Assembly: GCF_028993575.1 (NCBI RefSeq)
Contig: NZ_CP118615.1
Location: 6,725,001 to 6,789,000, forward strand
Length of the DNA stretch: 64,000 nt
Source of the DNA: Micromonospora cathayae
Lineage (GTDB): Bacteria; Actinomycetota; Actinomycetes; Mycobacteriales; Micromonosporaceae
Direction of reading: 5' to 3'
The position numbers were made by a program, and so were the translations under genes. How positions within the stretch are numbered: the stretch's first letter is position 1; the number at the start of each line of letters is the position of its first letter. The notes below the pieces were generated by a model. It was not told where the DNA came from, ran no database searches, and saw nothing but the letters and a program-made list of their open reading frames with translations. Below, in pieces: positions 6,825-14,156 of this stretch.

Positions 6825-9281
6825 GTGTCCCGTCCACCCGGCAGACGCCGCGCTGCGGTCCGTACCGCAGCGGCGGCGGCCGTCGTCGCGCTCGCCGCCA
6901 CGGCCGTCCTCGCTCCGGCCGCCCACGCCGCTCCCGACCCCGGGTCGATCGTGAAGGTCAACCAGGTGGCCTACGTGCCGGGGCTGCCGAAGCAGGCCAC
7001 CATCGTCAGCGGTTCCGGGTCCCCGATCGCCTGGACGTTGCGGAACGCGGCGGGCAGCACGGTCGCCTCCGGGCAGACCACGGTACGCGGCGCGGACTCG
7101 CTCTCCGGCGACTCCGTGCACATCGCCGACTTCTCCGGGTACGACACGGTCGGCACCGGCTACGTCCTGTCGGCCGGTGGGGCGCAGAGCTACCCGTTCG
7201 ACATCTCGGCGGCGGCGGTCCGCAAGCTGCGGTACGACGCGTTGGCGTTCTTCTACCACCAGCGCAGCGGCACGCCCATCGAGGCGCAGTACGTCGGCAA
7301 CGCGTACGCCCGGCCCGCCGGTCACCTGAACGTGGCCCCGAACCGGGGCGACAACAACGTGCCCTGCCGGGTGTCCTGCGGGTACACGATGGACGTGCGC
7401 GGTGGCTGGTACGACGCCGGTGACCACGGCAAGTACGGCGTCAACACCGGGATCGCCGCCTGGCAGTTGATCAACCAGTACGAGCGTACGCTGCACGTCG
7501 CGGGCGCGGACCGGGCCGCGCTGGCGGACGGCACCCTGGCGATCCCGGAGCGCGGCAACGGCGTGCCGGACATCCTCGACGAGGCACGCTGGGGCGTCGA
7601 GTTCCTGATGAAGATGCAGATCCCCACCGGCCGCACCGACGCCGGCATGGTGCGGCACAAGGTCAGCGACGAGAACTGGACCGCCCTGCCGACCCGGCCC
7701 GAGCAGGACGCGCAGCCCCGGGTGCTGGCCGCGCCGAGCACCGCCGCCACGCTCAACCTGGCCGCGACCGCCGCGCAGGCCGCCCGGGTGTGGAAGACCA
7801 TCGACCCGACGTTCGCCGACCGCGCGCTGACCGCCGCCACCCGGGCGTACACGGCGGCCAAGGCCAACCCGACCCGGTACGCCGACCCGAACGACACCAA
7901 CGGCAGCGGCACGTACGCCGACAACAACGTCAGCGACGAGTTCTACTGGGCGGCGGCGGAACTGTACGCGACCACCGGGGCCAGCAACTACCGCACCGAC
8001 GTGACCGGCTCCCCGCACTTCCGGGGCACCGGCTTCGCCACGCACGGCTTCGAGTGGTGGTGGACCGCCGGCCTCGGTGACGTCACCCTCGCCATGGTGC
8101 CCAACGGCCTGGCCTCCTCCGACGTCAGCGCCACCCGTAACGCGATCGCCAGCTACGCCGACCAACTGCTGACGCAGGCCAACCGGCAGGGCTACCCCGT
8201 CGCGACCCACAGCCAGCCGCTGTTCGTGTGGGGCTCCAACGGCATCGTCGCCAACGCCGGTAACGTCCTCGCCCTGGCGTACGACTTCACCGGTCAGCAG
8301 AAGTACCGGGCCGGCGTGTACCAGACGCTGGACTACCTGTTCGGCCGCAACCCGTACAACCAGTCGTACGTCGCCGGGTACGGCGAGCGGGCCACCCGCA
8401 ACGTGCACCACCGGTTCTGGGCCAACCAGGTGGACGCGTCGCTGCCGACCGCGCCGGCCGGCTCGCTGGCCGGCGGCCCGAACCACGAGCTTCAGGACCC
8501 GTACGCCCAGGCGCAGCTGGCCGGCTGCCGGCCGCAGAAGTGCTACATCGACCACATCGAGGCGTACTCGGTGAACGAGGTCACGATCAACTGGAACTCG
8601 GCGCTGGCCTGGCTGGCGAACTGGGCCGCCGAGAAGGCCGGCGACGGCCCGCCGGCCACGCCCGACACCACCGCCCCGTCCACGCCGGGCACCCCCACCG
8701 CCTCGAACGTCACCAGCACCGGTGTGACCCTGACCTGGCCCGCGTCGACCGACGCGGAAAGCGGCGTCACCGGCTACGAGGTACGGCGGATCAGCGGCGG
8801 CACCGCCACCGTGGTGGCATCCCCCGGCACCGCCTCGGCGACCCTGACCGGGCTCAGCCCGGCCACCACCTACACCTTCGCGGTGGTGGCGAAGAACGGC
8901 GCCGGGCTGGTCTCCGCCCAGTCGCCGAGCGTGCAGGTGACCACCGCCAGCGGCAACCCGCCCGGCAACGCCGGCTGCACGGTCGTCTACGCCGCCAACA
9001 GCTGGAGCAACGGGTTCACCGCGAACGTCACCGTCACCAACACCGGCAGCGCCGCCTGGACGGGCTGGACCGTCGGCTTCGCGTTCGCCAACGGGCAGAC
9101 CGTCGGCCAGGCGTGGTCCGGCATCGCCACCCAGTCGGGCAGCCAGGTGACCGTCCGGAACGAGAGCTACAACGGCGCGGTGGCCGCCGGGGCGTCGGTC
9201 AGTTTCGGGTTCAACGGCACCCACTCCGGTACCAACACCAACCCGACGGTGTTCACCGTGAACGGTACGACCTGCGCCTGA
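6825..9281 (+). CDS. Secreted GH9 cellulase with Fn3 and CBM2
   Basis: An 818-aa secreted endoglucanase, starting at GTG 6825 with AGGAGG 4 nt upstream; the frame extends to 6738 but that is leader. Domains: Tat/Sec-like signal peptide (1-35, cleavage near AHA), CelD-type Ig-like N domain (about 42-125), GH9 (alpha/alpha)6 catalytic domain (about 130-600) with GGWYDAGDHGKYG near 192 carrying the catalytic Asp and the acid Glu in VNEVTINW near 583, Pro/Thr linker, fibronectin type III (about 617-705), and C-terminal family 2 carbohydrate-binding module (about 714-818) bounded by Cys residues. It hydrolyses beta-1,4-glucan outside the cell. The convergent LacI-type gene is its likely regulator. 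Confidence 0.95.
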   Translation: MSRPPGRRRAAVRTAAAAAVVALAATAVLAPAAHAAPDPGSIVKVNQVAYVPGLPKQATIVSGSGSPIAWTLRNAAGSTVASGQTTVRGADSLSGDSVHIADFSGYDTVGTGYVLSAGGAQSYPFDISAAAVRKLRYDALAFFYHQRSGTPIEAQYVGNAYARPAGHLNVAPNRGDNNVPCRVSCGYTMDVRGGWYDAGDHGKYGVNTGIAAWQLINQYERTLHVAGADRAALADGTLAIPERGNGVPDILDEARWGVEFLMKMQIPTGRTDAGMVRHKVSDENWTALPTRPEQDAQPRVLAAPSTAATLNLAATAAQAARVWKTIDPTFADRALTAATRAYTAAKANPTRYADPNDTNGSGTYADNNVSDEFYWAAAELYATTGASNYRTDVTGSPHFRGTGFATHGFEWWWTAGLGDVTLAMVPNGLASSDVSATRNAIASYADQLLTQANRQGYPVATHSQPLFVWGSNGIVANAGNVLALAYDFTGQQKYRAGVYQTLDYLFGRNPYNQSYVAGYGERATRNVHHRFWANQVDASLPTAPAGSLAGGPNHELQDPYAQAQLAGCRPQKCYIDHIEAYSVNEVTINWNSALAWLANWAAEKAGDGPPATPDTTAPSTPGTPTASNVTSTGVTLTWPASTDAESGVTGYEVRRISGGTATVVASPGTASATLTGLSPATTYTFAVVAKNGAGLVSAQSPSVQVTTASGNPPGNAGCTVVYAANSWSNGFTANVTVTNTGSAAWTGWTVGFAFANGQTVGQAWSGIATQSGSQVTVRNESYNGAVAAGASVSFGFNGTHSGTNTNPTVFTVNGTTCA

Positions 9282-9287
9282 CGCGGG

Positions 9288-10382
9288 TCACGCCAGCGGT
9301 CGCCCCGGCTGTTCCGCCGGGGCGACCGCCGTACCCGGCCCGGTGGTGCTGCTCCGGGGCGGGGCGGTGCTGGCCCGGGGGATCAGGACGGTGGGCAGCT
9401 CGATCCGGTCGGAGGCGGGCTCCCGGCCCGCCGCCAGGGTCAGCAGCAGGTCCATCGCGGTCGCGCCCATCCGCAGCAGCGGTTGCCGCACCGTGGTCAG
9501 CGCAGGCACCGACCACTGCGCGACCGGCAGGTCGTCGAAGCCGACCACGCTCAGGTCGGCCGGGATCCGCACCCCGGCGCCGTGGGCGGCGGCGTACACC
9601 CCGAACGCCTGGAGGTCGTTGGCGGTGAAGATCGCGGTCGGTGGGTCGGCCAGCGCCAGCAGTTCCCGGGCCACCCGTACGCCCTCGTCCGCGATCAGCT
9701 CCCCGGTGCGTACCAGGTCCGGGTCGGCCGTGACCCCGGCGGCGTCGAGCCCGGCCCGGAAGCCGTCCAGGCGGGCCCGGCAGCACAGCAGGTCCGCCGG
9801 CCCGGTGAGCACTGCGATCCGCCGGTGGCCCAGCTCCAGCAGGTGCCGGGCCGCCGCGAGGCCGCCGTTCCAGTTCATCGCCCCCACGGACGGGGCCTCG
9901 TGCTGGGGGTCGCCGGTGGGGTCCAGGGCGACCAGCGGCATCCGGCGGCTGGCCAGTTGGGCCTGCTGGCCGCCGGTGAGCCGGGCGGTGATGGCGATGA
10001 CCCCGACCGGACGGCGGGCCAGCACGTCCTGCGCCCAGGTACGCGGCGGTACGGTCCGCCCCTGCATCTCGGTGACCGCGACCGCGAGGCCACGGGGGCC
10101 GGCGACCTCGGTGACGCCGCGCAGGATCTCCAGCGCCCACGGGGTGTCCAGGGACGGGAAGAGCACCTCCACCACGGGGCTCGGCCCGGCCGCCTCGGGC
10201 CGCCGGTAGCCGTTCTCCCGGATGATGTCCTCGACCCGCTGCCGGGTGCTGTCGGCGACCCCGGCCCGTCCGTTGAGGACCTTGGAGACGGTGGGCACCG
10301 ACACCCCGGCGAGCTGGGCGATCCGGGTGACCGAGATGTCACCCCGCCGACGGTCACCGGCCGCCGCGCCGGAGCCAGTCAT
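9288..10382 (-). CDS. LacI-family transcriptional regulator
   Basis: A protein of about 364 aa from ATG 10382; the frame also allows GTG 10406. The N-terminal helix-turn-helix (about 18-65) has VTRIAQLAGVSVPTVSKVLN and the hinge VEDIIRENGYRR; the rest is the periplasmic-binding-like sugar-sensing domain, with TAIFTANDLQAFGVY and LSVVGFDDLP typical of the family. It converges on the GH9 gene with only 6 bp between stops, so it is plausibly a CelR-like repressor that releases DNA in the presence of cello-oligosaccharides. The effector is inference. Confidence 0.9.
   Translation of the reverse strand: MTGSGAAAGDRRRGDISVTRIAQLAGVSVPTVSKVLNGRAGVADSTRQRVEDIIRENGYRRPEAAGPSPVVEVLFPSLDTPWALEILRGVTEVAGPRGLAVAVTEMQGRTVPPRTWAQDVLARRPVGVIAITARLTGGQQAQLASRRMPLVALDPTGDPQHEAPSVGAMNWNGGLAAARHLLELGHRRIAVLTGPADLLCCRARLDGFRAGLDAAGVTADPDLVRTGELIADEGVRVARELLALADPPTAIFTANDLQAFGVYAAAHGAGVRIPADLSVVGFDDLPVAQWSVPALTTVRQPLLRMGATAMDLLLTLAAGREPASDRIELPTVLIPRASTAPPRSSTTGPGTAVAPAEQPGRPLA
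9296..9329 (+). terminator. GH9 terminator inside lacI 3' end
   Basis: A perfect 14-bp stem (GCGGTCGCCCCGGC with GCCGGGGCGACCGC) and a 6-nt loop, 15 bp beyond the GH9 stop. It lies within the last codons of the convergent LacI gene, so it could stop transcription from both sides. Confidence 0.7.
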
Positions 10383-10560
10383 CGCACCGGAACCAGCCAC
10401 CGTCACCAGGGCAGCCTACGACAGTCGATCCTGCGGCCCGGTCGGGAGCGACCGGCGGACCCGCAGTGCGCCACGACACCCGAGCATCCGGTAGCTTTCC
10501 GTCGCGCCACGACTACCGGAAAGGCGCTCGTGTCGGCCACGACCAACCAGGCCCGCACGT

Positions 10561-10980
10561 TCAGCGCAGGACCGGGACGGCGGCCACTGCCACGAACAGG
10601 AGTGCCGGCGCGGCGGCGACGGTGCCGAGCACGATGCCCGACGTGATCCGGCTGCTCGTCAGGAGCTTCTTGAGCAGTGTCAGGCCGACCAGCAGGGTGC
10701 CGAAAAGCACTGGCGCGCCGATGGTCACCCCGAAGATCCACATGTCTTCCTGCGGCGAGTTGCCATGGTTCACCCGCATTCCGGACTGCCGGTCGACGAG
10801 GACAAGGAAGCCGACGACCACCAGGCCGTGCCAGGCGAGCAGGACCAGGTACGCGAAGATCCGGTTCGCGGCCGATCGGCTCCCGGGTGGTGCCGCCGGG
10901 CTCCGGTCTGCGGTGTCCCGCTCGCCAGCGTTCCACACGTGGCTGCTCCTCAACCGGCGGTTCGAGCCGACGAAAACCAC
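10561..10980 (-). CDS. Small integral membrane protein, unknown
   Basis: A 139-aa protein from GTG 10980, or about 125 aa from a GTG further in at VWNAGERD. After a charged Ser/Pro-rich N-terminus it has three hydrophobic segments (about 45-63, 83-103 and 115-136). A soluble loop between the first two contains GNSPQED. No family recognised. It is divergent from the TSUP transporter; the 146-bp gap is locally AT-rich and probably holds both promoters. Confidence 0.65.
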   Translation of the reverse strand: MVFVGSNRRLRSSHVWNAGERDTADRSPAAPPGSRSAANRIFAYLVLLAWHGLVVVGFLVLVDRQSGMRVNHGNSPQEDMWIFGVTIGAPVLFGTLLVGLTLLKKLLTSSRITSGIVLGTVAAAPALLFVAVAAVPVLR

Positions 10981-11126
10981 CCTAGTTGATTCATATCGAT
11001 CATTAGCCAGAAAACAACAAGTAGCAAACTGCCCATAGACGAACGAGGTGGTTGAACGCCGTTGGTCGTATCCACCATGCGCCGGCCGACCGGGACGGTG
11101 GTGGGCGGCGGTAGTCTCGGCACGCC

Positions 11127-11888
11127 ATGGACTTCTCCGACGTCGCGCTGCTGCTCGCGGCCGGTCTCGCCGCGGGTACGGTCAACGCGGTGGCCGGCGG
11201 CGGTTCCCTGATCACCTTTCCGGCGTTGCTCGCCGCCGGGCTGCCCCCGGTGCCGGCGAACGTATCCAACTCGATGGCGGTCTCCCCCGGCTACCTGGCG
11301 GCCGTGGCCGGCAGCTGGCGGGACCTGCCGCCCCGGCGGGCGGTGGCGACGCTGGTGCCGACCGCCGTGCTGGGCACGGTCGGCGGGACGCTGCTGCTGT
11401 TGAACACCCCGGCACGGGCCTTCGAGCTGGTCGTACCGTTCCTGGTGCTGGCGGCGACGGCGGTGCTGGCGTTCCAGGACCCGCTGCGCCGGCTGGTCGG
11501 CCACCCGCGCGACCTGGGGCCGCGTCGCGGGACGGTCACCCTCCAGGCGATGGTGCTGCTCGGTTCGGTGTACGGGGGGTACTTCGGCGCGGCGCTGGGG
11601 GTGATGCTGGTGGCCGGGCTGGCGCTGGTGCTGGACGAGACCCTGGCCCGGGTGACGGCGCTGAAGAACCTGCTGTCGGCCGTGGTCGGGGTGACCACGG
11701 TGGTGATCTTCGCGGTGTTCGGGCCGGTGAACTGGGTGGCGGTGGCGGTGGTCGCGCCGGCCACCCTGGTCGGCGGGTACGCGGGCGCGCGGCTGGTCCG
11801 CCGACTGCCGCCGGCGGTGCTGAAGTCCCTGATCGTGGTGTTCGGTACGGCGATCGGCTGTTTCCTGCTCTACCGCGCGCTGCGCTGA
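11127..11888 (+). CDS. TSUP-family (TauE/SafE) membrane transporter
   Basis: A 253-aa polytopic membrane protein with about eight hydrophobic segments. The two family repeats are visible: GLAAGTVNAVAGGGSLI (about 13-29) and GSVYGGYFGAALGVML (about 150-165). TSUP proteins export sulfite, organosulfonates or related anions; the substrate here is unknown. Start ATG 11127. It stands alone, convergent with the symporter gene, and a strong hairpin follows the stop. Confidence 0.9.
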   Translation: MDFSDVALLLAAGLAAGTVNAVAGGGSLITFPALLAAGLPPVPANVSNSMAVSPGYLAAVAGSWRDLPPRRAVATLVPTAVLGTVGGTLLLLNTPARAFELVVPFLVLAATAVLAFQDPLRRLVGHPRDLGPRRGTVTLQAMVLLGSVYGGYFGAALGVMLVAGLALVLDETLARVTALKNLLSAVVGVTTVVIFAVFGPVNWVAVAVVAPATLVGGYAGARLVRRLPPAVLKSLIVVFGTAIGCFLLYRALR

Positions 11889-11897
11889 GCGGCGACG

Positions 11898-11932
11898 GGG
11901 ACCCGTCCCTGACGGGTGTAGGGACGGGTCCC
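11898..11932. terminator. Bidirectional terminator between convergent transporters
   Basis: A perfect 13-bp stem (GGGACCCGTCCCT with AGGGACGGGTCCC) and a 9-nt loop, 10 bp after the TSUP stop and 12 bp before the symporter stop. Confidence 0.8.
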
Positions 11933-11943
11933 GTACGGGCGGC

Positions 11944-13599
11944 TCAGGCGACCGGCTCGCGGGCGGAGTCGGCGTCCCGGTCCGGGCCGGGGGTGACCCG
12001 GGCGTCGCCCTCGTCGGCGAAGTAGTCGTCCGGTTCGGTGCCGTCGGCGCCGTCGGCCACCTTCGCGGCCCGCAGGACGAGCGTGACGACGGCGGCGACG
12101 ACCAGGTTGACCAGGACCGCGACGATCCCGACGTAGATGGTCTTCCTGGTGTCGACGCCGAACTCGGCGAGCGGGAAGGCGGAGCCGCCGAAGTGCTTCC
12201 GGCCGTTCGCGGGGTTGGGAATCTGGTAGAGCATCCACATGCCCAGCCCCATGCCGGCGGCCCAGCCGGCGATCAGCGCGCCCCGGTGGAACCAGCGGGT
12301 GTAGAGGCCGAGCGCTACCGCCGGCAGGGTCTGGAGGATGATCACACCGCCGATGAGTTGCAGGTCGATGGAGAACTGCGGGTCGAGGAAGACGATGCAG
12401 GCGACCGCGCCGACCTTCACCACCAGTGACGTGATCTTGGAGACGTTGGCCTCCTGGGCGGGGGTGGCGTCCCGCTTCAGGTACTCCTTGTAGATGTTGC
12501 GGGTGAACAGGTTCGCCGCCGCGATCGACATGATCGCCGCCGGGACGAGCGCGCCGATACCGATGGCCGCGTACGCCACCCCGGCGAACCAGTCCGGGAA
12601 CTGCTGGTCGAACAGGACCGGGACCACGGTGTTGCTGTCGACCGTGCCCTCCTTCGCGCCGGGCAGCGGTGCCACGTCGGCCGCGATCGCCATGTAGCCG
12701 AGCAGCGCGATCAACCCCAACAGCAGGCTGTACGCGGGCAGCGCGGACATGTTCCGCTTGATCACGTCCCGGTTCCGGCTGGCCAGCACGCCGGTGAGGC
12801 TGTGCGGGTACAGGAACAGCGCCAACGCCGAACCGAACGCCAGGGTGACGTACTGGAGCTGGTTGTTGGCGTTCAGCAGGATGCCGTCGTTCGGGTTGGC
12901 CGAGGCGGCGAACTTGGCGTCCGCCGCGTCGAAGATCTCCCCCCAGCCGCCCAGCTTGTACGGCAGCCAGAACACCGCCACCAGGATGACGATGTAGATC
13001 AGGGTGTCCTTGACGAAGGCGATCAGCGCGGGCGCGCGCAGCCCCGACTGGTACGTGTAGGCGGCGAGGATGGCGAACGCCACGATGATCGGCAGGTGCC
13101 GGGCCAGGGCGTTCTCCCCGGTCACCCCCATGGTCTTCAGTACCGCCTCGATGCCGACCAGTTGCAGCGCGATGTACGGCATGGTGGCGACGATCCCGGT
13201 GACCGCGATGAGCAGTGCGAGCACCGGCGAGTCGAAGCGCTTGCGGACGAAGTCGGCCGGGGTGACGAAGCCGTGCCGGTGCGACACCGACCAGAGCCGG
13301 ACCAGCACCAGGAACACCATCGGGTAGATGACGATGGTGTACGGCACGGCGAAGAACCCGGCCGCGCCGGCCCCGAACACCAGCGCCGGCACCGCGACGA
13401 AGGTGTACGCGGTGTAGAGGTCACCGCCGACCAGGAACCAGGTGATCCAGCCGCCGAAGCTGCGGCCGCCCAGCCCCCACTCGTCCAGGTGGGCCATGTC
13501 CTTCGGGGCGCGCCACCGGGCGGCCACGAAACCCATCCCACTGACCAGCAGGAACAGCACCGTGAAGACGACGATCTCGGTGAGGTGGTCGCGCCACAT
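11944..13599 (-). CDS. Sodium:solute symporter (SSS), MctP-like
   Basis: About 551 aa with roughly 13 membrane segments. The start is ATG 13599 (MWRDHLTEI) because AGGTGG lies 7 nt upstream; the frame runs to 13671 but overlaps the previous gene's spacer. Family signatures: GLGGRSFGGWITWFLVGGDL near 45, PADFVRKRFDSP, and PAAIMSIAAANLFTRN near 375, which is the Na+-site helix of SSS transporters. The best match by memory is the monocarboxylate permease type (acetate, lactate, pyruvate). The small DUF3311 protein just upstream is its usual partner. The hydrophilic C-terminal tail is acidic. Confidence 0.9.
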   Translation of the reverse strand: MWRDHLTEIVVFTVLFLLVSGMGFVAARWRAPKDMAHLDEWGLGGRSFGGWITWFLVGGDLYTAYTFVAVPALVFGAGAAGFFAVPYTIVIYPMVFLVLVRLWSVSHRHGFVTPADFVRKRFDSPVLALLIAVTGIVATMPYIALQLVGIEAVLKTMGVTGENALARHLPIIVAFAILAAYTYQSGLRAPALIAFVKDTLIYIVILVAVFWLPYKLGGWGEIFDAADAKFAASANPNDGILLNANNQLQYVTLAFGSALALFLYPHSLTGVLASRNRDVIKRNMSALPAYSLLLGLIALLGYMAIAADVAPLPGAKEGTVDSNTVVPVLFDQQFPDWFAGVAYAAIGIGALVPAAIMSIAAANLFTRNIYKEYLKRDATPAQEANVSKITSLVVKVGAVACIVFLDPQFSIDLQLIGGVIILQTLPAVALGLYTRWFHRGALIAGWAAGMGLGMWMLYQIPNPANGRKHFGGSAFPLAEFGVDTRKTIYVGIVAVLVNLVVAAVVTLVLRAAKVADGADGTEPDDYFADEGDARVTPGPDRDADSAREPVA

Positions 13600-13657
13600 C
13601 AGCACACCACCTGCGTTCGCGACTGCGGGGCTCGCAGGCCCGGCTCGCTCCTCGCGC

Positions 13658-13963
13658 TCACCGGCTGCCACCCCGTTTCCTGGTCATCCGGTACACCAGC
13701 GTGGTGGTGGCGACGCCGAGCAGGATGTACGCCAACTGGAGCCAGTAGAAGCGCGGGAAGCCGAAGATCCGGGGCTGGTCGCTGTTGAACAGCACCGGGA
13801 TCAGCGGCACCACGATCGGCACGAAGAGCAGCCAGTTCCACGGGCTGTGGTCCTTGGCCCGGGAACGCGGCGCACCGGGCGGTGTCGTGCCTGGTGACGG
13901 CGGGTCGGGCGGGGTCGCGCCGGGTGGTGGCGGGGTGGGTGGCTCCGGTTCGGGTGCGGCCAT
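13658..13963 (-). CDS. DUF3311 small membrane protein
   Basis: A 101-aa protein with a Pro-rich cytoplasmic N-terminus (1-35), then two membrane segments (about 43-58 and 72-92) around the conserved WNWLLFVPIVVPLIPVLFN. DUF3311 proteins are encoded directly before SSS symporters in actinobacteria and are thought to be accessory subunits. The symporter start follows after 58 bp. A 194-bp gap behind the start holds the M14 terminator. Confidence 0.9.
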   Translation of the reverse strand: MAAPEPEPPTPPPPGATPPDPPSPGTTPPGAPRSRAKDHSPWNWLLFVPIVVPLIPVLFNSDQPRIFGFPRFYWLQLAYILLGVATTTLVYRMTRKRGGSR

Positions 13964-14097
13964 GGGACCACCTCCGGGGACGTCGTAGCGACCAGTGACG
14001 GACCGGAGGTTATCGATGTTGTGACCGCCGTCACCCGCTACCGCGAGTCACTGCGCCGAGCGGCGTACCGGGTGCGCCGAGCGGCATCGCCCAGCGG

Positions 14098-14139
14098 GAC
14101 GGAAGGGCCCGGACCGGTCGGCGTCCGGGCCCTTCCGTC
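14098..14139 (-). terminator. Terminator of the M14 peptidase gene
   Basis: A perfect 17-bp stem (14098-14114 with 14123-14139) and an 8-nt loop, 17 bp beyond the stop of the minus-strand peptidase gene. Confidence 0.85.
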
Positions 14140-14156
14140 GGCTCAACCGGTCGGGG

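Noticed and set aside
6813..9224. 803-aa minus-strand open frame opposite the GH9 gene
   Set aside because: Arg/Gly/Val-rich shadow with no domains; the plus strand has a complete GH9 protein with RBS and signal peptide.
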